DNA of 64,000 nt, from positions 2,439,501 through 2,503,500 of the forward strand of contig CP128433.1 of the NCBI GenBank assembly GCA_032615215.1, given 5' to 3'. The notes beneath the pieces were generated by a model. It worked only from the letters and a program-made list of their open reading frames with translations. It did not search any database and was not told the DNA's origin. This stretch comes from Microbulbifer sp. MKSA007 (lineage in GTDB: Bacteria; Pseudomonadota; Gammaproteobacteria; Pseudomonadales; Cellvibrionaceae). This document shows, one piece after another, positions 26,945-36,249 of the stretch (the stretch's first letter is position 1; each line of letters opens with the position of its first letter). The position numbers were made by a program, and so were the translations under genes.

Positions 26945-29494
26945 ATGATGCACGATGTTGGTAGAGATGTAACAAACCGTAGATTCAATCTTTCCATTCT
27001 TTCTGGAACCATTGCTTTCCTCACCGCTGTCGGCTCTCACGTTCACGCTGCGGAAATTGAGGAGGTTGTCGTTACTGCGCAGAAGCGAGCGGAAAACCTA
27101 CAGGACGTACCTATCGCGATTTCCGCCTTCACCGGGGAAAATATAAAAGAAGCCGGTGTCAAAAATTTGACTGACTTGGGGAAATATACGCCGGGCGTGG
27201 AAATGCACAATGATACCGCCCTGCAACCAACGTACAGTATTCGCGGCGTGCAAACTAATGACTGGACCATAGGCTCTGATCCAGCAGTGGCGGTCTATGT
27301 GGATGGGGTTTATACCGGCCGCAGTGCAGGTGCCGAGATACCGCTGACCGATATTGAGAGGGTTGAAGTCCTCAAAGGGCCTCAGGGTACACTATTCGGT
27401 CGCAATGCCACCGGTGGTGCGATCCACATTATTACCACCAAACCGCAGGCGGATGATTCTACGGAATTAAATCTAACTGCCGGTAATTATGGGCGCCAGT
27501 CGTCGGATCTTTTGGTTAATCGCCAGATTAGTGACAACCTGTATGGCCGTTTTTCGGCGTCGACAAATCGTCGCGATCCATTTGCTGATAATTTAGCAAA
27601 TGGATTCTCTGTAGGGGATCAGGATACTCAGACCTACCGCGCCTCTGTGTTGTGGGAGCCGGCGACGGATACTGAGGTGCTGTGGCGCGCCAATTACGGG
27701 ATTATGGATCAAGGCAGCGCTTTGCGAACAACCATAGTGCCCAGCCTTAAAGATGAAACGGATGTTTTTGGCGACTACGCCCTGGATACCCCGACCATAG
27801 AGGATCGTGATTCCTTTGGCACATCACTGACAATTACCAAAGATTTCGATAATTTCACTTTTACTTCGATTACTGCCTACAGCGAATTCGATGCCCACCT
27901 GCAGCAGGATGAGGATGGTACCGCCAACCCGGACTATATGTTTGGGTCGGCAAATACTGATGATCAAAGCCAGTTCTCTCAAGAGTTCCGTCTCAATGGT
28001 GCTACAGATACTATCAAATGGACTCTGGGAGCTTCTTACTCCGAAGAAGAGGTGGATCACACCACTTATGCCAATTTCACTACCGGATCGGTGGAGTCCT
28101 TTGCCGTTTATGAAGGGGTAAAGGCTGCCTATCCGGACCTGACCCAAACCGAGCAAGAGGACTTAGCGGTTATCACCCGTGCGCAGCTACAGCAGGCAGG
28201 GTTGGAGGGAATTGCCAGCGCTTCCTTTGTCTATGACCTGATGCTGCAAACAGGCCAGGTGGATGCGTTACTCGCTCAGTTAGGCGCTGCTGGTATAACT
28301 GGCGATATGCTCTATGCGGAAGATGTAGTCGGACAGATGATGGCGGGCTTCAATCCCTGGATAGCCTCGGATGCACATTGGGGGGAGAGCGTTCGCAACA
28401 CAGGTGATTACCGTTCCAGTGCTATTTACGGCGACATGACCTGGAGCCTTACCGATAAGATGGACCTGACTGTCGGTGCTCGTTATACCTACGATCAAAA
28501 AGATTTCACCATCCAGACGGCTTATGGCAACAGTATTCCTCTGTCACTGTCCGGCGGAGATGTGCGCTTGGTTGACGGAGATGGCAACGTAATCGGCACT
28601 GTAACCCTGCCTGAGGTCGATTTGGGGTCCCAGTTGTTTGGCATTGTGTTTTTCAACAATGGCCAGCCGGTTTTGGACTCCAAATTGAGTGATAGCTGGA
28701 GCGACCTTTCCGGTCGTATAGTGCTGGATTACCGCTGGAATGACGATGTGATGACCTATGTCTCCCTGGCGGATGGTTTTAAAGCCGGTGGATTCAATAG
28801 CCTGAACTTTGGTCCCGGGGTTGAGTCGTCTTTCGATCAGGAAGATGTCGTTAACCTGGAGGTTGGTCTTAAGAGCAGCCTGTTCGACAACCGAGTACGC
28901 TTGAATACCTCTATTTACACCTACGAATACAACAATTTGCAGGAGTTGGATCTGGTGGGTACTCCTATTCCTAGTTATAACCTGCGGAATTCGGATGCAG
29001 AGGGTACTGGGGCGGAGATCGAAGTGCAGTGGGCAGTAACAGAGAGCTTGTTTATTGCCGGTAATTACTCCTACCTGGATACAGAGTTTACTGACTACCA
29101 GATCATCGAAGCCATTGGTGAGACTGAAGAGGACTCGAAAGTAGGTCAGTCTCGGGTATCAACGCCAGAGAATAAATTCAACCTAATGGCTGAATACACA
29201 GTGGACCTTGCATCTGGCGGGGAGTTTATTTTCCGTGGCGATTATAACTGGACAGATGAGCGAATTGGTTCGATTACTGATCGGACACGTATCGTGGAAG
29301 ACTATCAGTTGTTCAACCTGCGGGCGGCCTGGAACAGCCCTTCAGATAGTTATTCTTTAGCGCTCTGGATACAAAATTTGACGGATGAAGAAATTGCTGG
29401 CGGTTATGGTGGTACCGGTGCAGCCATTGGTGCCAGTCCCGCTTGGCGCTTTATGCCGAGAATGTACGGTGCGGATTTAACTGTCCGATTTTAA
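26945..29494 (+). CDS. TonB-dependent outer-membrane receptor
   Basis: 849 residues. A signal peptide ends near HVHAA, followed directly by the TonB box EEVVVTAQKR. The plug domain has ENLQDVPIAISAFTG, GGAIHIITTKP and VEVLKGPQGTLFGRNATGG, of the subgroup common in sphingomonads and marine bacteria. The barrel ends in the usual aromatic C-terminus (LTVRF). An unusually polar-helical stretch at about residues 385-475, rich in Ala, Gln and Leu, looks like a large extracellular loop insert. The ligand is unknown. It shares a control region with the divergent acylase gene. Confidence 0.9.
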   Translation: MMHDVGRDVTNRRFNLSILSGTIAFLTAVGSHVHAAEIEEVVVTAQKRAENLQDVPIAISAFTGENIKEAGVKNLTDLGKYTPGVEMHNDTALQPTYSIRGVQTNDWTIGSDPAVAVYVDGVYTGRSAGAEIPLTDIERVEVLKGPQGTLFGRNATGGAIHIITTKPQADDSTELNLTAGNYGRQSSDLLVNRQISDNLYGRFSASTNRRDPFADNLANGFSVGDQDTQTYRASVLWEPATDTEVLWRANYGIMDQGSALRTTIVPSLKDETDVFGDYALDTPTIEDRDSFGTSLTITKDFDNFTFTSITAYSEFDAHLQQDEDGTANPDYMFGSANTDDQSQFSQEFRLNGATDTIKWTLGASYSEEEVDHTTYANFTTGSVESFAVYEGVKAAYPDLTQTEQEDLAVITRAQLQQAGLEGIASASFVYDLMLQTGQVDALLAQLGAAGITGDMLYAEDVVGQMMAGFNPWIASDAHWGESVRNTGDYRSSAIYGDMTWSLTDKMDLTVGARYTYDQKDFTIQTAYGNSIPLSLSGGDVRLVDGDGNVIGTVTLPEVDLGSQLFGIVFFNNGQPVLDSKLSDSWSDLSGRIVLDYRWNDDVMTYVSLADGFKAGGFNSLNFGPGVESSFDQEDVVNLEVGLKSSLFDNRVRLNTSIYTYEYNNLQELDLVGTPIPSYNLRNSDAEGTGAEIEVQWAVTESLFIAGNYSYLDTEFTDYQIIEAIGETEEDSKVGQSRVSTPENKFNLMAEYTVDLASGGEFIFRGDYNWTDERIGSITDRTRIVEDYQLFNLRAAWNSPSDSYSLALWIQNLTDEEIAGGYGGTGAAIGASPAWRFMPRMYGADLTVRF

Positions 29495-29856
29495 TTAACC
29501 CATGGGTTAATACGGCACAGGGATGTGCTGTTGTCGACCTTGGGAGGGCATTTAAAGGCCACAAGAGTATTGTGGGATTATTTAGAGTCCCTTATTCCGG
29601 CAGTAGCCTATAAAAAACGTTTAGATTGAGAAAATTGCGTCTAAATTTTGAAAGAAATATTACATAAAACAATTTTTGCTCTATTTTATTAAGTTATTCC
29701 TGTCAGCATGACGAGAGAGTGGGCCGGTTTATCCGGCCCTTTTTTTTATTGACCCTTCAAGAGAAAAATAAACTGGCGCATATACCCTTCTGTTGAATAG
29801 CTAGCCTCTAGGTTTACACCTAAAACTGCGTATGATGATTTCAATAGAGAAGAAAT
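29495..29856. other. Intergenic between receptor and egtB
   Basis: AT-rich DNA with no supported coding frame. It contains a terminator at 29721-29748, well past the receptor stop, and the AGAGAAGAA ribosome binding site of egtB at its right end. Confidence 0.5.
29721..29748 (+). terminator. Rho-independent terminator
   Basis: Stem GGGCCGG / CCGGCCC with loop TTTAT, followed by eight T. It lies 226 bp past the receptor stop, so the message has a long 3' end or the terminator closes an unseen transcript. Confidence 0.88.
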
Positions 29857-31161
29857 GTGTCGCAGTTGATTACTAATATGGCAATACACGTCGGTGAAGT
29901 AACTTTAGAGGAAGTACAACATCAACTTCTCAGTGATTACCAGAAAGTTCGTGCAGAGACAGAGGATCTTGCGTTGCCGTTATCCCCGGAGGATATGCAG
30001 CTACAGTCTATGCCGGATGCCAGTCCTACCAAATGGCATTTAGCACATACGAGCTGGTTCTTTGAGACCTTTATCCTTGCCAACCGGTTGCGGGGATATC
30101 AAACATTTAACCCACACTTCAACCACCTGTTCAACTCTTACTACAACAGTTTGGGTACCCCCTTTGCACGCCCTAACAGGGGGCTAATTTCGCGTCCGGA
30201 TAGTGCCCAGGTTTATGAATATCGAAAGTTTATCGATGACTCCATGCACCGGATGCTCAGTGAGTACCCGATTCCTGAAAATTTGGCCGCGTTGGTCCAG
30301 CTGGGGTTGAATCATGAGCAGCAGCACCAGGAATTGATATTGACCGATATCAAGCATGCGCTGTCAACTAACCCCATGGCACCGGCATACAGGGATATGT
30401 TTCCTGAAGATGAAGACGGGGCGCTGGAACCTTTGCGATGGTTGAGCATACCCAAGGACCTCTATGGGATAGGGAGTGATGGGGATGCTTTCTGCTTTGA
30501 TAATGAAGGCCCTGAGCATCAGCAGTTTATCGATGACTTTGTGATTGCCTCCCGATTGGTTACCAATGGCGAGTATCTTGAATTTATAGAGGATGGTGGC
30601 TATGAACAGCATCGGCTGTGGCTTTCGGATGGTTGGCTGCATTTGCAGAAAAATCAGCAAAAGCACCCATCCTATTGGCGGCTGAACAGTGATGGTTGGC
30701 ATCAGTACTCCCTCTATGGGTTGCTACCCTTAAATCCAGCTGAGCCTGTCTGCCATCTTTCTTTCTATGAGGCAGATGCTTTCGCAACCTGGGCTGGAAA
30801 ACGATTGCCTACTGAATTTGAATGGGAGGCAGCTGCTTGCCATTTACGCCAGCCGAATCAGATGGCATCAGCTAATTTCCTGGAAAAACGTCACTTTAGG
30901 CCATTGCAGGCGCAGCGGGGGCAAACGCAGTTCTTAGGGGATTTGTGGGAGTGGACTTCCAGCGCTTACTTACCTTATCGGGGCTTCAGAGCCCGGGAGG
31001 ATGCAGTAGGGGAGTACAACGGAAAGTTTATGTGTAACCAAAAGGTTCTTCGCGGTGGATCTTTTGCAACCCCGGCTGACCATATCCGGATCAGTTACCG
31101 CAACTTCTTTTATCCACACCAGTCGTGGCAATTTACCGGTATCCGTTTGGCAGGAGACTAA
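29857..31161 (+). CDS. egtB: Ergothioneine biosynthesis protein EgtB (sulfoxide synthase)
   Basis: EgtB joins a thiol donor (gamma-glutamylcysteine or cysteine) to the imidazole C2 of hercynine, using O2 and non-haem iron. 434 residues from a GTG with a good AGAGAAGAA ribosome binding site; an in-frame ATG at 29878 is the alternative. The N-terminal DinB-like half has KWHLAHTSWFFE and the iron ligands His153 and His157 in NHEQQHQE. The C-terminal FGE-sulfatase domain has AGKRLPTEFEWEAA, LWEWTSSAY and VLRGGSFATP. It is coupled to egtD, which starts three bases after its stop. Confidence 0.95.
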   Translation: MSQLITNMAIHVGEVTLEEVQHQLLSDYQKVRAETEDLALPLSPEDMQLQSMPDASPTKWHLAHTSWFFETFILANRLRGYQTFNPHFNHLFNSYYNSLGTPFARPNRGLISRPDSAQVYEYRKFIDDSMHRMLSEYPIPENLAALVQLGLNHEQQHQELILTDIKHALSTNPMAPAYRDMFPEDEDGALEPLRWLSIPKDLYGIGSDGDAFCFDNEGPEHQQFIDDFVIASRLVTNGEYLEFIEDGGYEQHRLWLSDGWLHLQKNQQKHPSYWRLNSDGWHQYSLYGLLPLNPAEPVCHLSFYEADAFATWAGKRLPTEFEWEAAACHLRQPNQMASANFLEKRHFRPLQAQRGQTQFLGDLWEWTSSAYLPYRGFRAREDAVGEYNGKFMCNQKVLRGGSFATPADHIRISYRNFFYPHQSWQFTGIRLAGD

Positions 31162-31163
31162 AT

Positions 31164-32132
31164 GTGAAAGCAGCCGTATCATCGATGCAGGAAAGTTCAC
31201 AACAAGACCATGAATTTCTCAATGATGTGTTACGGGGGTTGGCCGGAGATCAGAAAACACTACCGTGTAAATACCTATACGACGAACTTGGCTCTCAGTT
31301 ATTCGAGAAAATATGTGATGTAGACGATTATTATTTAACCCGTACTGAGGCGAAGATATTCAGTCAGTATCTACCGGATATTGCTGAGGAAATTGGCCCA
31401 GGGGCGCTACTGGTGGAGCCCGGTGCAGGCAACTGCGAAAAAGTAGAGGGCCTACTGCATCTATTAAAAAGCCCTAGCGGATACTATCCCATCGATATTT
31501 CCCCGGAGATTCTCTATCTGGCGGGGCAACGAATTAAAAAAGGCTTACCTCATATTTCTATCTGGCCGGAAGTGGGTGACTTTACTCAAGCCGAAGTATG
31601 GGACAATCTGTCGAATATTGAGTCAAAAAAACGTGTGGTGTTTTTTCCTGGTTCGACAATTGGAAACTTTGAGCCGGATAGGGCGGAGCAATTGCTGGAG
31701 ACGTTTGCGGCAAATTTGAGAGCGGGAGACGGCCTGCTTATCGGAACTGATTTAGTTAAAGATTCAGTTGTGCTGGAGAGGGCGTATCACGATAGTGAGC
31801 ATATTACGGAGCAGTTTAACAAGAACCTCCTGCAACGAATTAACAGTGAGTTGGGAGGCAACTTTGATTTGTCATCTTTCTCTCATCGCGCCTTCTATCA
31901 GCCATTGCGACAACGCGTAGAAATGCATTTAGTTAGCCTCCGGGATCAAAGCGTCGCAATCGCTGGGGAACAAATCGTCTTTTCGGAAGGGGAGACTATT
32001 CATACCGAGAATAGCCATAAATATAAAGTGAGTAGTTTTAATACCCTGTTGATGAAAGGCGGCTTTAAACCTGTTCGCCACTGGACTGATTCCTCTGAAT
32101 CTTATGCTATTCACTATGCCCAGGCTATCTAG
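31164..32132 (+). CDS. egtD: L-histidine N-alpha-methyltransferase EgtD
   Basis: EgtD trimethylates histidine to hercynine with SAM, the first ergothioneine step. From the GTG at 31164, placed just after the egtB stop, it has 322 residues; an ATG at 31185 is possible. The DUF2260 fold is seen in PCKYLYDELGSQLFEKIC, the SAM motif LLVEPGAGNCEKV, YYPIDISPEIL and FFPGSTIGNFEP. The C-terminal ENSHKYKV helps hold the histidine substrate. Together with egtB it forms the two-gene pathway found in many proteobacteria. Confidence 0.95.
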   Translation: MKAAVSSMQESSQQDHEFLNDVLRGLAGDQKTLPCKYLYDELGSQLFEKICDVDDYYLTRTEAKIFSQYLPDIAEEIGPGALLVEPGAGNCEKVEGLLHLLKSPSGYYPIDISPEILYLAGQRIKKGLPHISIWPEVGDFTQAEVWDNLSNIESKKRVVFFPGSTIGNFEPDRAEQLLETFAANLRAGDGLLIGTDLVKDSVVLERAYHDSEHITEQFNKNLLQRINSELGGNFDLSSFSHRAFYQPLRQRVEMHLVSLRDQSVAIAGEQIVFSEGETIHTENSHKYKVSSFNTLLMKGGFKPVRHWTDSSESYAIHYAQAI

Positions 32133-32609
32133 GGAGGTTTTAGGTCTCCTTTTCTCACTGGTGATATTGGCCGCACCAGCAAGTTTTGCTGGTGCGGAGG
32201 AAAAAAACAGTGGGATGCCGATAGTTTTATTGTGTATAAACATCCGCTTTGCTTCTGTTGTAACAAATGGGTGGATTATCTACGGGGTAACGACATTGCC
32301 GTATCTACCAGTTCTGAGCTGAATATGGCCAAAATTCGGCAGCAATGGGGTGTTCCTCGGGGGATGGAGGGTTGCCATACGGCGGTGTGGCACAACAAAT
32401 ATGTTTTTGAAGGCCATGTTCCCGTCAAACATATCCTGCAATTTATTTCCTCTCCTCCAGAGGATGGAATCGGTCTATTAGTACCCGGGATGCCCGTTGG
32501 TAGCCCAGGAATGGAAGTGGATGGAAAGTTTGAACCTTACAATATTTATCTGCTGCTGGAAGGGGGAGACTATCGCCCCTTTGTCCGAGTCGAGAAGCCC
32601 CAGAGTTAG
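32116..32609 (+). pseudogene. DUF411 (CopG-like) periplasmic metal-binding protein, split by a -1 frame change
   Basis: The start (ATG 32116, inside the egtD tail) gives a good Sec signal, MPRLSREVLGLLFSLVILAA to SFAGA. The conserved DUF411 domain lies in the -1 frame: FIVYKHPLCFCCNKWVDYL, VPRGMEGCHTAV and LLVPGMPVGSPGME, ending at 32609. DUF411 proteins bind copper or related metals through the C-x-C-C and downstream Met/Cys residues. The frames meet at seven A (32201-32207). In the signal frame the bases read as A_AAA_AAC, the classic -1 ribosomal slippery heptamer. The gene may therefore be broken, mis-sequenced (eight A would restore it) or truly frameshifted during translation. Confidence 0.7.
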
Positions 32610-32618
32610 CTCTTGTTT

Positions 32619-33866
32619 TTAGGTCTGTAGCGAGCTGTACCAAATAATATAGAGATAACTCGCTGCCACACTGATAACACTTACCGGCAACATCAATAAA
32701 AAGAACTGCCAGAAGTTAAATGGTTGCACACCAAATTTTTCCGCCTGCTGCAGCACTATTACATTGCTGGCTGCGCTGATTATAAATAGGTTACCAGCAA
32801 CTGTAGATATGGCTGATAGCATCATAAGTGTTTGAGTGTCGTGTTCATGTAGCAGATTCAGGTAGATTTCCACTACGGGAACATTGGAAAACAGTTGGCT
32901 GGCAAAAAAACTGACAAAAGTTACGGTTTCAGGTTCAGCCAGATTAATCCCGCTCTTGTGCAGAAAAAACTGTAGTGATCCGGACTTGAGTAGTGAGCCG
33001 GTCACAATAAACATAGAAATAAAGAAAAAGAGGGTGGGCCAGTCTACTTCTCTCAGTATTCTTCTTCTTTCATGACTCGCCAGATAAATGGGTGAGCAGG
33101 CGACCAAGCCTATTTGACCCAAGGTTGGGTGGTAAATACCTTCTACGTTATGAAGTACACTGCCTAATGCAATTAGAATTACCAGAAGGGCTGCCGACAA
33201 TAGAGGTGGCCATTTTTGTGCTATCTCATTGTCCTCTCGATGCTGAATGCCTACATTGTGACTGGGTTCGTCAACTTTAAGAAACCTTTTTAACCAAAGA
33301 ATCGACAGCAGCATGGTGATTGCTGCCGGGATAAAGATCCACTCGGCAAATACCAGAAACATATTGTCAAACTGCCCTGCGTTGGCAATCAAGATATTTT
33401 GTGGGTTGCCGACTGGGGAGATCATGCTGCCGATCGTTACGGTGGCACAAAGTAAAATAAGTAGGGGTACAACACCCCAGTTCATATCCCGAGCCATCAA
33501 TAGAGCGATGGGTACACCAATCACTGCTGCAGCATCATTGGTGAGAAGGGCGGCGCAGACGGCCATGATCAGGACATAGCTTGCCAGTATGGTATTGGGG
33601 TTTTTACGGGAGAGTATTCGCCTGCTGATTTGTGCTGAAATCCCTGTGTCGTACAGAGCGGATGCAATCGAAAATACAGAGAATAAGTAGAGGATTAAGT
33701 CCCAATCCACTGCAAAGAATGCATCTTTAAGTGTGATTTGCCTCAAGGCCAAAAGTGCTACTGCGCCAAGGGTCATGATGTGCCAGATACGAACGGCAGA
33801 TGGTAGCCATTGGCGCACGGCTATTAGGATAAAGATGATTGCCGAAACGGTTAAGCTGATAGACAT
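32619..33866 (-). CDS. SLC13/ArsB-NhaD superfamily ion permease
   Basis: 415 residues and about eleven membrane helices. Family marks of the ion-transporter superfamily are ALLTNDAAAVIGVPIALLMAR and GSMISPVGNPQNILIANAG in the first half, and SQLFSNVPVVEIYLNLL with VAGNLFIISAASNVIVLQQAE in the second, the two inverted repeats of the transport core. The substrate may be a small anion or arsenite. The ArsM-like gene 3 kb away makes arsenite attractive, but the two genes are not in one operon. It converges on the DUF411 gene with 9 bp between stops. Confidence 0.82.
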   Translation of the reverse strand: MSISLTVSAIIFILIAVRQWLPSAVRIWHIMTLGAVALLALRQITLKDAFFAVDWDLILYLFSVFSIASALYDTGISAQISRRILSRKNPNTILASYVLIMAVCAALLTNDAAAVIGVPIALLMARDMNWGVVPLLILLCATVTIGSMISPVGNPQNILIANAGQFDNMFLVFAEWIFIPAAITMLLSILWLKRFLKVDEPSHNVGIQHREDNEIAQKWPPLLSAALLVILIALGSVLHNVEGIYHPTLGQIGLVACSPIYLASHERRRILREVDWPTLFFFISMFIVTGSLLKSGSLQFFLHKSGINLAEPETVTFVSFFASQLFSNVPVVEIYLNLLHEHDTQTLMMLSAISTVAGNLFIISAASNVIVLQQAEKFGVQPFNFWQFFLLMLPVSVISVAASYLYIIWYSSLQT

Positions 33867-33943
33867 CTATCGTTATCCGAGTGTCGCTAGTCCCAACTGC
33901 TACTCTGGTTTTCAGCATTGCTATTTTTCTGAGGCTCTATCCA

Positions 33944-35197
33944 GTGCAGCAGAGTGCCAACAAGGCCATTCATAAGAGTTTAAACAAACCTCTTCTCTTT
34001 ACGAATTTCTTTGCTGGAGATGTGGTTGCGGGTTTGGGACCATACCTGGCTATTTACCTGCTCTCAGCCATGCACTGGAAGCCGGGAGATATTGGGGTTG
34101 TCCTGGCAATTGGCGGGGTAACCACTGTACTGCTGCAGACACCTGCTGGCGCATTTATCGATAGTACTCGCTTTAAGAGAGGGCTTATTGCCACTTGCGG
34201 GATCATTATCGGTATTGTTTCTATCACTATTGTGGAATTTACCAGCCACAAGCCATTGATTTATCTCTCTCAGGTTTTGATGGGAGGCGCAATTGCTTTC
34301 GTGGCTCCTTCTATTGCGGCAATCACACTCGGGGTTACCAGCGATAAGAACTTTACCTATCAAACCAGTGCCAACCAGGCCTCCAATCATGCGGGCAATG
34401 TCTTTGCTGCTGGGCTTGCAGCGATTCTTGCCCTGACTATTTCCGGGCAGGGGGTGTTCTGGTTGATGGCGGTTATGGGTGCCCTTATGGCGATCTCGGT
34501 AGCCTTTATTCCGGGAAAATCTATCGATCATATCCGTGCTCGGGGCGGAGAGCACAAGGATCTAGAGGGCAAAGCACAGCCGTCGGGCTTCAAGTCACTG
34601 CTGTCTGACAGGCGCCTGGTCGCTTTGGCTGTCAGCGTGTTTCTATTCCACTTTGGCAATGCCGCGATGTTGCCCTTGGTGAGTCAGAAACTGTCGATTA
34701 ACTCGAATGCCGATATAGCTATTGCCTTTACATCAGCTTGTATCATCGCCGCCCAGTTTATGATGATGCTGATGTCCTTTCTGTGTGCGGCCAAAGCGGA
34801 TACCTGGGGGCGCAAGCTAATCTTCCTTATCGGTTTTTTTATCAATCCGGTACGGGCGCTGTTGTTTATGTCTACGGACAATCCGTACTTCCTGGTAGCA
34901 ATTCAATCCCTGGATGGCGTGGCTAATGGTATATTTGGCGTCATTATTATTTTAATGTGTGCCGACCTGACACGTGGTACGGGCCGTTTCAATGTTACTC
35001 AGGGCGCTATGGCCGCCTTGGTGGGAATTGGTTCGGCATGTAGTAATTTTTCTGCGGAATATATTGTTCAGTATTTTGGCTATGGCGTTGCTTTTCTTAC
35101 TTTGGGAGCTATTGCTCTGATCGCCGGTACATTTTTTCTGATTTTTGTCCCAGAAACGAAAGGGGCAACAATCCCTAAACCATCAGCAGGAAACTGA
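33944..35197 (+). CDS. Major facilitator superfamily transporter
   Basis: 417 residues and about twelve membrane helices. I choose the GTG at 33944: it has TGAGG nine bases upstream and lets the protein start just before the first helix (KPLLFTNFFAGDVVAGLGPYLAIYLL). The frame extends up to 33881 but that stretch adds an odd extra segment. The loop after helix 2 reads GAFIDSTRFKRGLIA, the A-type MFS motif in altered form. The substrate is unknown. It diverges from the permease gene and is followed by a YheT-type hydrolase. Confidence 0.82.
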   Translation: MQQSANKAIHKSLNKPLLFTNFFAGDVVAGLGPYLAIYLLSAMHWKPGDIGVVLAIGGVTTVLLQTPAGAFIDSTRFKRGLIATCGIIIGIVSITIVEFTSHKPLIYLSQVLMGGAIAFVAPSIAAITLGVTSDKNFTYQTSANQASNHAGNVFAAGLAAILALTISGQGVFWLMAVMGALMAISVAFIPGKSIDHIRARGGEHKDLEGKAQPSGFKSLLSDRRLVALAVSVFLFHFGNAAMLPLVSQKLSINSNADIAIAFTSACIIAAQFMMMLMSFLCAAKADTWGRKLIFLIGFFINPVRALLFMSTDNPYFLVAIQSLDGVANGIFGVIIILMCADLTRGTGRFNVTQGAMAALVGIGSACSNFSAEYIVQYFGYGVAFLTLGAIALIAGTFFLIFVPETKGATIPKPSAGN

Positions 35198-35231
35198 TAG
35201 CCCCGGTTGTTTCGACTATTGATAGAAATCT

Positions 35232-36224
35232 ATGGTTAATTCTTTTTCTCCAGCCCCAGGCCTTGGCAATCGACATATTCAGACCGTATTCAGTCGTTTT
35301 CACCGCGCCACCCCCTGGATTGAGACAGATTGCCGCTGGTACGAAACGCCTGATGGCGATCGCCTTTCTTTGCATTTTCCCAGGCCGCTACGCAATGATC
35401 CCGATTATCCTCTGGTATTGATACTTCACGGTTTGGGAGGTTCGGTAGAGTCGCCCTATGTGCAGGGGCTGATGGAAACCCTTCTGGCATACCATTATCA
35501 GGTCGCTGTAATGCATTTTCGAGGTTGTGGTGGTGTGCCTAACAAGTTGCCGAGGGCCTATCACAGTGGTGACACTGAAGATCCTCGCTGGCTGGTTAGT
35601 GAACTTAAGAAACAGTTTCCATTAATGACGATTGCCGTGGTTGGCTTCTCATTGGGCGGAAATGTTGTTCTGAAAATGTTAGGTGAAGATGGTGGCCGCG
35701 GGCAGGTAGCCGCTGGGATTGCTGTCTCGGCGCCAATGGACCTCCATGCCTGTAGTCGCTACATCAACACTGGTATATCCCACCTTTATGAGCGCCACCT
35801 GATTAGCGGGCTTCGTTTGAGCCTGCTTCATAAGGCGAAAGACCCACAGTTGGCTGCGGCCTTACCCGATCTCAATTGCAGTGAGGACTTTGTCGATTTC
35901 AGGCATTTCGACAATGCTTTCACTGCGCCGTTACATGGTTTTCGTGATGTGGATGAGTATTACACCCAGGCATCCAGTAAGCCTTTACTCAAAGATATTC
36001 GCACGCCGACTTTGATTATCAACGCCGTTGATGATCCTTTTATTTGTCCATCAGCGATACCTGTAACCAGCGAAGTTAGTTCTGCTGTCGATTTGGCGGT
36101 GAGTGATCGAGGGGGGCATGTAGGGTTTATAGATGGGACGGTATGGAGCCCCAGTTATTGGCTGGAGAAAAAAATACCCTACTTTTTGGGGGCAGTCGTT
36201 GGGTTTCCAAAGGGAGCCCGTTAG
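35232..36224 (+). CDS. Alpha/beta hydrolase of the YheT family
   Basis: 330 residues. The N-terminal FSPAPGLGNRHIQTVFSRF, the oxyanion strand LILHGLGGSVESPY, the MHFRGCGG turn and the nucleophile elbow VVGFSLGGNV are all typical of YheT/ABHD1-3 proteins. A DDPF acid-loop and a late His (RGGHVGFI) complete the triad. The natural substrate of these probable esterases is not settled. It lies 34 bp after the MFS gene, so co-transcription is likely. Confidence 0.88.
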   Translation: MVNSFSPAPGLGNRHIQTVFSRFHRATPWIETDCRWYETPDGDRLSLHFPRPLRNDPDYPLVLILHGLGGSVESPYVQGLMETLLAYHYQVAVMHFRGCGGVPNKLPRAYHSGDTEDPRWLVSELKKQFPLMTIAVVGFSLGGNVVLKMLGEDGGRGQVAAGIAVSAPMDLHACSRYINTGISHLYERHLISGLRLSLLHKAKDPQLAAALPDLNCSEDFVDFRHFDNAFTAPLHGFRDVDEYYTQASSKPLLKDIRTPTLIINAVDDPFICPSAIPVTSEVSSAVDLAVSDRGGHVGFIDGTVWSPSYWLEKKIPYFLGAVVGFPKGAR

Positions 36225-36249
36225 GGGGCTCCCATTTCCAGGCTCAGGG

